A stretch of 64,000 bases of DNA from Halobium salinum. GTDB taxonomy: Archaea > Halobacteriota > Halobacteria > Halobacteriales > Haloferacaceae. Position 1 is the stretch's first letter. Each line of letters starts with the position of its first letter. The position numbers and the translations under genes are program-made. Shown one piece after another: positions 16,048-23,687 of the stretch. The notes under the pieces are model-generated. The model saw only the letters and a program-made list of their open reading frames with translations. It was not told the DNA's origin and made no database searches. Location: NCBI RefSeq assembly GCF_026586625.1, contig NZ_JAODIW010000004.1:186001-250000 (forward strand), read 5' to 3'.

Positions 16048-16054
16048 TTTTTTT
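16048..16054 (+). terminator. T-tract terminator after the MFS gene
   Basis: Seven consecutive T 14 bases downstream of the MFS stop codon. Archaeal termination occurs at such U-tracts. The dispersed repeat R4 begins just after it. Confidence 0.5.
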
Positions 16055-16076
16055 CGGATGCGAGGCGACGACCAGT

Positions 16077-16390
16077 GACACGACCACTCGGCGCGCGCTG
16101 GCGGCGCCTTCGGGCGCCGCCTCAGTTCCGCGCGAGGGACCGCGGTCGCCCCGGTGGCGACCGCCCCGAGGCTGGGGAGGCGTGAGGCTGTGCGGTGCGA
16201 GTGGGCGGGACTTCGGAAGGGGCCGGTGGCTCCGGGAAGCACGGCGTTCACGAGAGCGTTGCTCTCGTGGGCCCACGAGAAGCCGGAGGCTTCTCGGGAC
16301 GACGCAAGCACCGAAGTGAGAGAGTGAAGCGACCGAACGAGGCGCACAGCGAGCCGCGCGACCGGAGCCACGGGAGGCTTCCGGGAGTGA
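16077..16390 (+). repeat. Dispersed GC-rich repeat R4
   Basis: The longest copy. It contains GGCGCC-TTCG-GGCGCC, CGCGAGGGACCGC, GGCTGGGGAGGCGTGAGGC, GTGCGGTGC, GACTTCGGAAGGGGCCGG, ACGAGAGCGTTGCTCTCGT (a stem), GCACAGCGAGCCGCGCGACC and GGAGGCTTCCGGG. The central 50 bases match R2 almost exactly, and the last third matches R3. Together with flanking DNA it fills the 460-base gap between the MFS gene and elp3. Confidence 0.7.
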
Positions 16391-16463
16391 CTTCACCATC
16401 TATCTCACGACACTCACGGACCCGACACCCGAAACACCACCCACGAACGACTCCCAACGACAT

Positions 16464-16470
16464 CCTTAAC
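16464..16470 (+). promoter_or_regulatory. Weak TATA-like box before the elp3 leader ORF
   Basis: CCTTAAC centred about 29 bases before the ATG at 16496, which would start a leaderless transcript at the leader ORF rather than at elp3 itself. Confidence 0.4.
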
Positions 16471-16495
16471 CACGTCACCGAACGAAACACGTCCA

Positions 16496-16564
16496 ATGAG
16501 TCACGCCGTCTCTCTCCCCTCTCCGGACCGACACACACGCCACGAACGGGGTGCGTCGGGATGA
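16496..16564 (+). CDS. Putative 22-codon leader ORF overlapping elp3 start
   Basis: ATG at 16496 lies 28 bases after a TATA-like box, where a leaderless start is expected. The ORF encodes 22 residues (MSHAVSLPSPDRHTRHERG and three more) and stops with a TGA that overlaps the elp3 ATG as ATGA. Its frame differs from elp3. It could be a translated leader that hands ribosomes to elp3. It could also be chance, because any ATG followed by A creates this overlap. There is no conservation evidence. Confidence 0.3.
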   Translation: MSHAVSLPSPDRHTRHERGASG

Positions 16565-18339
16565 GCTCCGACACGGAGAGCACCGAATCCGCCGAATCCA
16601 CCGACCCGACCGAGACCGACGCCTTCCAGCGCGTCTGTGAGGAACTCGCCGCCCGCATCGTCGACGGCGGGGTCGACCGGGAGAACCTCGAGAAGACCAA
16701 ACTGGAGGTGTGTTCCGAGTTCTCCTCCCCCAAGGTCCCCAAGAACACGGAGATTCTCCAGCACGCCCCGCTCGCCCACCGCGACGACGTGAAGGAGGTC
16801 GTCCGGCGCAAGCCCGTCCGCACCGCTTCGGGCGTCTCGCCGGTCGCCATCATGACCTCGCCGCACATGTGCCCGCACGGGAAGTGTCTCTACTGCCCCG
16901 GCGGCCCCGCCAGCGAGTTCGACTCCTCGCAGTCGTACACGGGCCACGAGCCCGCCGCGGCCCGCGGGGAGCAGAACGATTACGACCCGTACGGGCAGGT
17001 CACGCTTCGATTGGAGCAGCTCAGGCACATCGGCCACCCCGTCGACAAGGTCGAACTCATCCTGATGGGCGGGACGATGACCGCCCGGAGCCACGACTAC
17101 CAGGAGTGGTTCGTGAAGCGAGCGCTGCAGGCGCTGAACGACTACGACACCGACGCGGAGCCGAACCCCGCCGAGGGCCGGTCGTTCGCTCCGGACCCCG
17201 AGGACGTGGAGTTTCGCTACCTGGAGGACGTAATCGCCGAGAACGAGACCGCCGACGTGCGGAACATCGGGACGACGTTCGAGACGAAGCCCGACTGGTG
17301 TGACCCCGGGCAGATAGACCGGATGCTCGACCTCGGCGCGACGAAGGTGGAGGTGGGCGTCCAGACCACCTACGAGCGCATCAACCGCGAGATGCACCGC
17401 GGCCACGGGAACCAGGCGTCGAAGGACGCCAACCGCCGACTCAGGGACGCGGCGTTCAAGGTCGGCTTCCACATGATGCCCGGCCAACCGGGGATGACGC
17501 GGGAGATGTGTCTGGAGGACTTCCGCCAGCTGTTCGACCACCCCGACTGGCGCCCCGACTACCTGAAGATTTACCCGACGCTCGTCGTCCGCGGCACCCG
17601 GGTGTACGACGCGTGGCGCCGCGAGGAGTTCGACCCGCTGACGAACGACGAGGCCGCCGACGTCGTGAGCGAGGTGATGGGGATGATTCCGAAGTACACC
17701 CGGCTCCAGCGCGTCCAGCGGGACATCCCCGCGGACTTCATCGACGCCGGGGTCTGGAAGTCGAACCTCCGCCAGCTCGCGAGCCAGCGCGCCGAGAAGA
17801 AGGGCATCGTCCAGCGCGACATCCGCGCCCGCGAGGTGGGCATGAACGAGGCCACCCCGAGTCCCGAGGACATCGAACTCGACGTGATGACGTACGAGGC
17901 CGGCGGCGGCGTCGAGAAGTTCCTCTCCTTCGAGGACAGAGGGGCGCGAAGCGCCCCAGGTAGCCGGACGCAGTCCGGCGACACCGAGCGGGACCTGCTC
18001 GTCGGGTTCTGCCGCCTCCGCTTTCCCTCGTACTCTCACGCCGCGCCCGGAGCGGGCCCCGAGGGCGACGACGACCCCGTCCGGCGCGAACTCGAAGACG
18101 CCGCCCTCGTCCGGGAGCTCCACGTGTACGGCTCCGAGGCGGGTATCGGCGACGCCGCCGGCGACGAGGACTGGCAACACCGCGGCTACGGCCGGGAGCT
18201 GATTCACACCGCGGAGGACCTCGCCGCCGACGCCGGCTTCGAGAAGCTCTCCATCATCTCCGGCATCGGTGTCCGCCAGTACTACCGCGAGAAACTCGGT
18301 TACCACCAGGACGGCCCCTATGTCTCGAAACGACTCTGA
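16561..18339 (+). CDS. elp3: Elp3-family tRNA uridine(34) acetyltransferase (radical SAM-GNAT)
   Basis: The 592-residue protein forms cm5U-type modifications at wobble U34 from acetyl-CoA by radical chemistry. The radical SAM cluster motif is Cys104-X4-Cys109-X2-Cys112 (CPHGKCLYC). Further markers are VELILMGGTMTA, KVEVGVQTTYERINREMHRGH, and FHMMPGQPGMTREMC. A GNAT domain fills the C-terminus (about 440-592) with WQHRGYGRELI as the CoA-binding turn and IISGIGVRQYYREKLGY. The acidic N-terminus (first 25 residues) is typical of halophiles. Within the GNAT domain an Arg/Ser/Gly insert (about 459-475) is encoded by palindromic DNA. Confidence 0.93.
   Translation: MSSDTESTESAESTDPTETDAFQRVCEELAARIVDGGVDRENLEKTKLEVCSEFSSPKVPKNTEILQHAPLAHRDDVKEVVRRKPVRTASGVSPVAIMTSPHMCPHGKCLYCPGGPASEFDSSQSYTGHEPAAARGEQNDYDPYGQVTLRLEQLRHIGHPVDKVELILMGGTMTARSHDYQEWFVKRALQALNDYDTDAEPNPAEGRSFAPDPEDVEFRYLEDVIAENETADVRNIGTTFETKPDWCDPGQIDRMLDLGATKVEVGVQTTYERINREMHRGHGNQASKDANRRLRDAAFKVGFHMMPGQPGMTREMCLEDFRQLFDHPDWRPDYLKIYPTLVVRGTRVYDAWRREEFDPLTNDEAADVVSEVMGMIPKYTRLQRVQRDIPADFIDAGVWKSNLRQLASQRAEKKGIVQRDIRAREVGMNEATPSPEDIELDVMTYEAGGGVEKFLSFEDRGARSAPGSRTQSGDTERDLLVGFCRLRFPSYSHAAPGAGPEGDDDPVRRELEDAALVRELHVYGSEAGIGDAAGDEDWQHRGYGRELIHTAEDLAADAGFEKLSIISGIGVRQYYREKLGYHQDGPYVSKRL
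17938..17985 (+). repeat. Palindromic in-frame insert within elp3
   Basis: Two adjacent hairpins, GGGGCGC-GA-AGCGCCCC-like (17940-17957) and GCCGGAC-GCA-GTCCGGC (17970-17986), encode about 16 residues (RGARSAPGSRTQSGDT) unlike the rest of the protein. The stems recall those in the dispersed repeats R1-R4. Placement between two strands of the GNAT domain suggests it sits in a surface loop. Confidence 0.5.
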
Positions 18340-18414
18340 GGAAGTCGCGGACGGGGAGCGATTCCGGACGAGTCACCGACGTGAATCCGCCGACCACCAC
18401 GGGCGGTCTGCGCG

Positions 18415-19239
18415 GTGAGCCGAAGCGTCGAACTCGGCGACAGACTCGGCGAGGGCCGAACGGCGGAGGTGTACGCCGTCGCCGACGACTCGACCCGTGC
18501 GGTGAAACTCTACGAGCGGGGCGCAGACGACGCCGTCGTCGACCGCGAGGCGACGTACTCGCGGGTCGCCGTCGCCGCCGGCGTGGCCGCCCCCGAGGTG
18601 TTCGGAACCGTCGACGTCGACGGCCGCCGAGGTATCGTCCTCGAACGCGTCGACGGACCCCACCTCGCCGACAGGATGCGAGAGCGCCCGTGGGCCGTCG
18701 TCGAAGCCGCACGGACGGCCGCGGGCGTCCACCGCCGGATGCACGACTGCGACGGCGGCGACCTCCCCTCGCTCGGCGAGCGACTCCGCCGGCGAGTCGA
18801 GGCGGGCGCCATCGGCGTCCGGCAGCGGGAGGGGACCCTCACGGTGCTCGACGCCCTACCGGCCGGCGACGCGCTGTGTCACGGCGACTTCCACCCGGAG
18901 AACGTCCTGCTTCGCGACGGCGAGCCGGTCGTCATCGACTGGGTCGACGCCGCCGCCGGCCACCCCGCCGCCGACGTGGCGCGGTCGTCGCTCCTACTCA
19001 GGTTGGCCGTCGCCGACGACGACTACGGGCCGTTCCGAGCCGGCTACTTCCGAGGGCTCGTCGAGACCTACCGGCGGACGTACCTCCGGTCGTATCTCGA
19101 CGGAGCGGGGTTCGACCGCGAACTCGTCGAGCGGTACGAACTCCCGGTGGCGGCCGCCCGACTCACCGAGGGGGTCCCGTCGGGGGAGGAGCGCCGACTC
19201 CGGGACCGCATCGGCGACCTGCTGGACCGGTACGGGTGA
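18415..19239 (+). CDS. APH/choline-kinase-family phosphotransferase, small form
   Basis: The 274-residue protein starts at GTG. An N-lobe glycine-rich-like LGEGRTAEVYAV is followed by AVKLYERG with the ATP Lys. The C-lobe carries CHGDFHPENVLL (His156, catalytic Asp158) and VIDWVDAAAGHPAADVARSS (Asp175 binds Mg). This is the core of aminoglycoside phosphotransferases and related small-molecule kinases. It differs from the larger APH-type protein at 11275. The substrate is unknown. It starts 75 bases after elp3 on the same strand, possibly in one transcript. Confidence 0.8.
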   Translation: MSRSVELGDRLGEGRTAEVYAVADDSTRAVKLYERGADDAVVDREATYSRVAVAAGVAAPEVFGTVDVDGRRGIVLERVDGPHLADRMRERPWAVVEAARTAAGVHRRMHDCDGGDLPSLGERLRRRVEAGAIGVRQREGTLTVLDALPAGDALCHGDFHPENVLLRDGEPVVIDWVDAAAGHPAADVARSSLLLRLAVADDDYGPFRAGYFRGLVETYRRTYLRSYLDGAGFDRELVERYELPVAAARLTEGVPSGEERRLRDRIGDLLDRYG

Positions 19240-19284
19240 GCCTCCTCGCCGCCGTCTGCGGGGTGGTTCCCACGGAAGGGGGTG

Positions 19285-19290
19285 TATTTA
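19285..19290 (+). promoter_or_regulatory. TATA box of the DUF1059 gene
   Basis: TATTTA centred about 32 bases before the ATG at 19320. It makes that ATG, rather than the ATG at 19290 overlapping the box, the likely start. Confidence 0.5.
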
Positions 19291-19319
19291 TGAGGAACGA
19301 CCCGTTAGTTTCGGCCGAG

Positions 19320-19478
19320 ATGCCCTCGAAGTTCGAGTGTTTCCAAGACGGCTGTAACTTCATGGTACGGGCGGACAGCGACGACGAGGTCGTCCACCTC
19401 GTCCAGGAACACGCGCAGTTCACCCACGACCTCACGCTGGACGACGAGACGATCGCGGCCGAGATCGAGCACGGCTGA
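19320..19478 (+). CDS. DUF1059 family small protein
   Basis: The 52-residue protein starts MPSKFECFQDGCNFMVRAD. The family pattern is an N-terminal strand with C-X4-C (Cys7 and Cys12), a DSDDEVVHLVQEHAQFTHD helix and an LDDETIAAEIEHG tail. DUF1059 proteins are small and widespread in archaea and bacteria, and the conserved Cys/His residues suggest metal binding. The function is not known. Length agrees with the family. Confidence 0.85.
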   Translation: MPSKFECFQDGCNFMVRADSDDEVVHLVQEHAQFTHDLTLDDETIAAEIEHG

Positions 19479-19517
19479 GATGGACTCCGTCCCCCGTCCC
19501 GACCGCCCTACCCACCG

Positions 19518-20270
19518 ATGGACGACGACGACATCACCGAAGTAGTCAAGCGCGCCCCGATACTCGACGCACTCCGTGACGAACCACAGGACGCGAACCG
19601 CCTGGAGGAGCGACTCGCGTTCTCTCGCTCGACGATTCACCGTGCGACGAACCACCTGGCCGACCTCGGGCTGATTCGGAAGCGAGAGGGTCGGTTCGAA
19701 CTCACGGCGTTCGGCCGGCTCGTCGGCGGTCGGCTCGTGGATTTTCGACGCGACCTCGACACCGCCGACCGGCTCTCGCCCTTCCTCGACGCCGTCGAGG
19801 GAACCGTCGAACTCCCCCTCGACGGACTCGCGGAGGCGGAGGTCTCCGGGCCGGAACGGGGGCGAGCGCACGTCGCCGTCAAACGAATCTCCGACCTGAT
19901 GGCCGGGTCGGAGTCGCTCCGGACGTTCTCCGGGGTCGTCTCCCCCATCTACGTCGACATCTGCTGTCGGGAGGCGAAGGCGGGTGCCCGCGTCCGGGCC
20001 GTGTTCGACCGCCGCGTCGTCGACGTGCTGTTCAACGAGTACGCCGCGGACTACCGCGAGGCGATAGAACAGGGCGAGCTCGAGGTCCGCATCCACGACG
20101 ACTGCCCGTTCGAACTGTTCCTGTTCGACGACCGGGTGGGGATGACGGCTCACGACGACGCCGGCCAGGTCACCCAGTTCGTGGAGTCCGACGACCCGAG
20201 CGTCTACGAGTGGGCCGAGGGGCTGTTCGAGCGCTACCGCTCCGAGGCCGAGTTCGCGACCGTGTTCTGA
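19518..20270 (+). CDS. Winged-HTH regulator, FilR1/DUF1724-like
   Basis: The 250-residue protein has an N-terminal wHTH (about 8-75, RLEERLAFSRSTIHRATNHL as recognition segment, then the wing IRKREGRFELTAFG). Its C-terminal sensor domain contains RVRAVFDRRVVDVLF, ELFLFDDRVGMTAHDD and a closing YEWAEGLFERYR helix. It is a paralogue in plan of the regulator at 12634. There is no nearby divergent operon, so its target is unclear. It lies 39 bases after the DUF1059 gene and may be co-transcribed with it. Downstream is the perfect palindrome at 20417. Confidence 0.8.
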   Translation: MDDDDITEVVKRAPILDALRDEPQDANRLEERLAFSRSTIHRATNHLADLGLIRKREGRFELTAFGRLVGGRLVDFRRDLDTADRLSPFLDAVEGTVELPLDGLAEAEVSGPERGRAHVAVKRISDLMAGSESLRTFSGVVSPIYVDICCREAKAGARVRAVFDRRVVDVLFNEYAADYREAIEQGELEVRIHDDCPFELFLFDDRVGMTAHDDAGQVTQFVESDDPSVYEWAEGLFERYRSEAEFATVF

Positions 20271-20416
20271 TTTCTGCGAGTGACCCTCGGGAACCCCCTG
20301 TGGCCCTCGCCGGGGTCTCGCCCACGTCGACGAGGCACCGTGTCCCGTTCGGATGGCTCCGGCGAAGCCGAGCCGACCGGCCCGTCGACGGGGGCGACCA
20401 GCGACGCCTTCCCAGC

Positions 20417-20434
20417 CGTGAAAACGTTTTCACG
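20417..20434. promoter_or_regulatory. Perfect 18-bp palindrome CGTGAAAACGTTTTCACG
   Basis: Fully self-complementary 18-mer about 40 bases upstream of the HalOD1-gene TATA box and 147 bases after the FilR1-like regulator gene. Its symmetry and AT-rich centre resemble a dimeric wHTH operator. It could also be a terminator stem for the upstream gene. Confidence 0.55.
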
Positions 20435-20472
20435 AGTGAAATAGAATCAAATTTTGAGTATTCGTTCCGTGA

Positions 20473-20480
20473 TATTTTTA
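20473..20480 (+). promoter_or_regulatory. TATA box of the HalOD1 gene
   Basis: TATTTTTA in an AT-rich stretch. The predicted transcript start is near 20504, about 14 bases before the ATG at 20518. Confidence 0.6.
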
Positions 20481-20517
20481 CCGGCGCACGCACTCCTCCG
20501 GCGTACGTGAGTACATC

Positions 20518-20859
20518 ATGGCGGCCAAAATCGGAGGAGGTCGGTCGGTGACGCCCCCATTCCGGGCGCTCCGGAACTTCCGGTACGACGACCGACGAGA
20601 CCAGTATCGAGCCGACTACGGCGGCGCACCGACACAGGAGCTACTCGTCGACGTGGCGCTCGCGCTCGCGGAGGTGCTCGGCGTCGACACCGACGAGATA
20701 GAACCGCTCCACCGATGTCTCGACACCGACGCGTTCGACGCGCTCGTCGGGTCGGGACCGACGGGAGAAGGGTTGGTAGGCGGTCCGGTCGCGTTCCGCG
20801 TCGAGGGCTGTCGTGTGACGGTCACGACCGACGAGTTGACGTTCGAGCGACTGGACTGA
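20518..20859 (+). CDS. HalOD1 output-domain protein
   Basis: The 113-residue protein has a C-terminal HalOD1 domain (about 40-113: ELLVDVALALAEVLGVD, EIEPLHRCLDTDAFDALV, VAFRVEGCRVTVTTDELTF). HalOD1 is a haloarchaea-specific output domain found alone or after response-regulator receivers. Its effector role is not established. It is followed by a DUF7344-type wHTH gene, a frequent partner in haloarchaeal genomes. A palindrome and TATA box lie upstream. Confidence 0.8.
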   Translation: MAAKIGGGRSVTPPFRALRNFRYDDRRDQYRADYGGAPTQELLVDVALALAEVLGVDTDEIEPLHRCLDTDAFDALVGSGPTGEGLVGGPVAFRVEGCRVTVTTDELTFERLD

Positions 20860-20930
20860 GACCCGGCGTGGAGGGACGGACTGGGGGGTCGCGGACCGTG
20901 CGTCCGCGGTGTGATCGAACCGTGGGAAGG

Positions 20931-20937
20931 TATTTTA
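20931..20937 (+). promoter_or_regulatory. TATA box before the DUF7344-type gene
   Basis: TATTTTA predicts a transcript start near 20961, six bases before the small ORF at 20967 and 35 before the ATG at 20996. Confidence 0.55.
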
Positions 20938-20966
20938 TCCGCAGCGACTGTACCTGAACACGATAG

Positions 20967-20999
20967 ATGTTGGTCTCACACGCTGTGGGAGGACGATGA
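20967..20999 (+). CDS. Putative 10-codon leader ORF overlapping the DUF7344-type gene
   Basis: First ATG after the predicted transcript start. It encodes MLVSHAVGGR and ends with a TGA overlapping the next start as ATGA. A GGGAGGA purine tract (20987-20993) lies inside it, three bases before the ATG at 20996, too close for a usual Shine-Dalgarno. Translational coupling is possible but unproven. Confidence 0.3.
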   Translation: MLVSHAVGGR

Positions 21000-21397
21000 C
21001 GGACGGGGGTGAGGACACGGGCGACGGGGACGACGCTCGGGAGCGACCCCGCCGATCGACGGACGGCGGCGACCTTCCGCTCGACGACGTCTTTGACCTC
21101 CTCGGGGACCGACGGCGCCGGTACGTGCTTTACTGTCTCGCCGACTGGGACGGCGCGGTTGCGCGCGACGAACTCGCACGGCAGGTCGCGACCTGGGAAC
21201 ACGGTGGCGACCTCGGTGACGTGCCGGCGGAGAGCATCACCCGCGTGACGGTCTCGCTCGACCACGTCCACCTGCCACGGCTGGTCGACTACGGCGTCGT
21301 GACGTACGACCGGGAGAGCGCCGAACTGGAGCGAGCCGCCGGTCTCGACCGACTGGAACCCTACCTCGACCTGGCACGCGACGAGGAAGGGTTCTGA
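20996..21397 (+). CDS. DUF7344-type winged-HTH protein
   Basis: The 133-residue protein has a disordered acidic N-terminus (about 25 residues) followed by LPLDDVFDLLGDRRRRYVLYCL. That is the hallmark of a haloarchaeal winged-helix domain (DUF7344) with TRVTVSLDHVHLPRLVDYGVVTYD as helix plus wing. These small proteins are presumed DNA-binding regulators often adjacent to HalOD1 genes. The target is unknown. It has its own TATA box, so it is not simply the second gene of the HalOD1 transcript. Confidence 0.8.
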   Translation: MTDGGEDTGDGDDARERPRRSTDGGDLPLDDVFDLLGDRRRRYVLYCLADWDGAVARDELARQVATWEHGGDLGDVPAESITRVTVSLDHVHLPRLVDYGVVTYDRESAELERAAGLDRLEPYLDLARDEEGF

Positions 21398-21466
21398 GCC
21401 GCAGGCGGCCGCCTCGGAGCATCGCACAACGACACGCCTTTTCCCGCGCCGCGAAAACTCCGACGC

Positions 21467-23656
21467 ATGGACCCGAAGCGGGAGTTGACCAGCATCGACC
21501 TCGCCGCTCTCACCGCCGAGCTGGGGCGATACGAGGGCGCCAAGGTCGACAAGGCCTACCTCTACGACGACGACCTCATCCGCCTGAAGCTCCGCGACTT
21601 CGACCGCGGCCGCGTCGAACTCCTCCTCCAGGTCGGCGACCTCAAGCGCGCCCACGTCGCCGCCCCGGAGCACGTCCCGGACGCGCCCGGTCGGCCGCCG
21701 AACTTCGCGATAATGCTCCGGAACCGGCTGAGCGGCGCCGACTTCGCCGGCGTCGAGCAGTTCGAGTTCGACCGCATCCTCACCTTCAGCTTCGAGCGGG
21801 GGGACGAGGACACCGACATCGTGGTCGAACTGTTCGGCCAGGGGAACGTCGCCGTCCTCGACGAGAACGGCGAGGTCGTCCAGAGCCTCGACACGGTCAG
21901 GCTGAAGTCGAGAACCGTGGCGCCGGGGTCGCAGTACGAGTTCCCCGCGTCGCGGGTGAACCCGCTCACGGCCTCCTACGAGCGATTCGCGGCCAACATG
22001 GACGACTCCGACACCGACGTGGTGCGGACGCTCGCCACCCAACTCAACTTCGGCGGGCTGTGGGCCGAAGAGCTGTGCACCCGCGCCGGCGTCGAGAAGA
22101 CCCTCGACATCGACGACGCGACCGAGGAGCAGTACCGTGCGCTGTACGACGCGTTCCAGCGGGTCAAAGCACCCATCCGGACCGGTGAGCTCGACCCGCG
22201 GGTGTACGTAGAGGAGGTGACGCCCGACGACGCGAACGGTGACGGTGAGGGCGGCGACGGGGAGTCCGAGTCGTACGAGCGCGTCGTCGACGTGACGCCC
22301 ATCCCGATGGAGGAGCGCGACGGCGTCGACAGCGAGGGGTTCGACTCGTTCAACGCCGCCGTCGACGAGTACTTCTACCGACTCCAGCGCGACGAGGAGC
22401 GCGCGGAACGCGGCGGGAGTGCCGGCGGCGGCGGTGGCGGCGGCCGCCAGCGCCCGGACTTCGAGGAGCAGATAGAGAAACAGAAGCGCATCATCCAGCA
22501 ACAGGAGGGCGCCATCGAAGGGTTCGAGGAGCAGGCCGCCGCCGAGCGCGAGAAGGCCGAGTCGCTGTACGCGAACTACGAACTCGTCGACGAGGTGCTC
22601 TCCACCGTTCGAACGGCCCGCGAGGAGGGCGTCCCGTGGGACGACATCGAGGAGAAACTCGACGCCGGGGCGGAACAGGGCATTCCGGCGGCGGAGGCCG
22701 TCGTCGGCGTCGACGGCGCCGAGGGGACCGTCACGGTCGACGTCGAGGGGAACCGCATCGAACTCGTCGTCTCGACCGGCGTCGAGAAGAACGCCGACCG
22801 ACTCTACACCGAGGCGAAGCGCATCCAAGAGAAGAAGGAGGGTGCCCTGGCGGCCATCGAAGACACCCGCGAGGAGCTCGAAGCCGTGAAGAAGCGCCGC
22901 GAGGCGTGGGAGCAGGAGGACGCGGGGGACGACGCGGACCAGGAGGAAGACGAGTTCGAGGACGTCGACTGGCTCTCGCGGGAGTCCATCCCCATCCGCC
23001 AGAACGAGCAGTGGTACGAGCGCTTCCGCTGGTTCCACACGAGCGACGGCTTTCTCGTCATCGGCGGGCGCAACGCCGACCAGAACGAGGAGATCGTCAA
23101 GAAGTACCTCGGCAAGCACGACCTGTTCTTTCACACGCAGGCCCACGGCGGTCCCGTGACGGTCGTGAAGGCGACCGGCCCGAGCGAGGCGGCGAGGGAC
23201 GTCGACATTCCCGAGCAGTCCCGAGAGGAGGCGGCGCAGTTCGCCGTCTCGTACTCCTCGGTGTGGAAGGACGGCCGCTTCGCCGACGACGCGTACATGG
23301 TCGAGGCCTCACAGGTGTCGAAGACGCCCGAGAGCGGGGAGTACCTCGAGAAAGGCGGGTTCGCCGTCCGCGGCGACCGCGAGTACTACCGCGACGTGGC
23401 CTGCGAGGTCGCGGTCGGCATCAGGTGCGAACCCGACACCCGCGTCGTCGGCGGGCCGCCCGCCGCCGTCGAACCCGACGCGGAGACGAGCGTGACGGTC
23501 CGCCCCGGCCGCTACGCCCAGAACGACATGGCGAAGATGCTGTACCGGGAGTTCCGCGGTCGGTTCGCGGACCAGTCGTTCGTCCGGAAGGTCGCGAGCG
23601 CGGACCGCCTGCAGGAGTTCCTGCCGCCGGGCGGGAGCGAGATGGTGGACGAGTAG
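21467..23656 (+). CDS. rqcH: Ribosome rescue protein RqcH (NEMF/Tae2-like NFACT protein)
   Basis: The 729-residue protein binds obstructed 50S subunits and recruits tRNA to add C-terminal tails to stalled peptides. It has an NFACT-N domain (about 1-200) with the Asp102-Arg103 pair in FEFDRILTFSF that matches the DR motif needed for tailing in bacterial RqcH. An HhH-like middle follows, then coiled coils (about 330-380 and 440-490), and an NFACT-R/DUF814 domain (about 515-640: WYERFRWFHTSDGFLVIGGR, DLFFHTQAHGGPVTVV). A Gly-rich patch sits near residue 320. The gene starts 69 bases after the DUF7344-type gene. The pelota gene is 4 kb downstream. Confidence 0.92.
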   Translation: MDPKRELTSIDLAALTAELGRYEGAKVDKAYLYDDDLIRLKLRDFDRGRVELLLQVGDLKRAHVAAPEHVPDAPGRPPNFAIMLRNRLSGADFAGVEQFEFDRILTFSFERGDEDTDIVVELFGQGNVAVLDENGEVVQSLDTVRLKSRTVAPGSQYEFPASRVNPLTASYERFAANMDDSDTDVVRTLATQLNFGGLWAEELCTRAGVEKTLDIDDATEEQYRALYDAFQRVKAPIRTGELDPRVYVEEVTPDDANGDGEGGDGESESYERVVDVTPIPMEERDGVDSEGFDSFNAAVDEYFYRLQRDEERAERGGSAGGGGGGGRQRPDFEEQIEKQKRIIQQQEGAIEGFEEQAAAEREKAESLYANYELVDEVLSTVRTAREEGVPWDDIEEKLDAGAEQGIPAAEAVVGVDGAEGTVTVDVEGNRIELVVSTGVEKNADRLYTEAKRIQEKKEGALAAIEDTREELEAVKKRREAWEQEDAGDDADQEEDEFEDVDWLSRESIPIRQNEQWYERFRWFHTSDGFLVIGGRNADQNEEIVKKYLGKHDLFFHTQAHGGPVTVVKATGPSEAARDVDIPEQSREEAAQFAVSYSSVWKDGRFADDAYMVEASQVSKTPESGEYLEKGGFAVRGDREYYRDVACEVAVGIRCEPDTRVVGGPPAAVEPDAETSVTVRPGRYAQNDMAKMLYREFRGRFADQSFVRKVASADRLQEFLPPGGSEMVDE

Positions 23657-23687
23657 GCCATCACCGGAGAAGGGACGGCTGGAAAGT

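Noticed and set aside
16195-16560. N-terminal extension of Elp3 starting at 16195
   Set aside because: The upstream frame passes through repeat R4 and an Arg/Ser/Pro-rich stretch. The ATG at 16561 gives a typical acidic halophile N-terminus followed by the conserved Elp3 start.
20822-23146. A 774-residue minus-strand frame opposite rqcH
   Set aside because: RqcH motifs occupy the plus strand throughout; the opposite frame is a compositional shadow.
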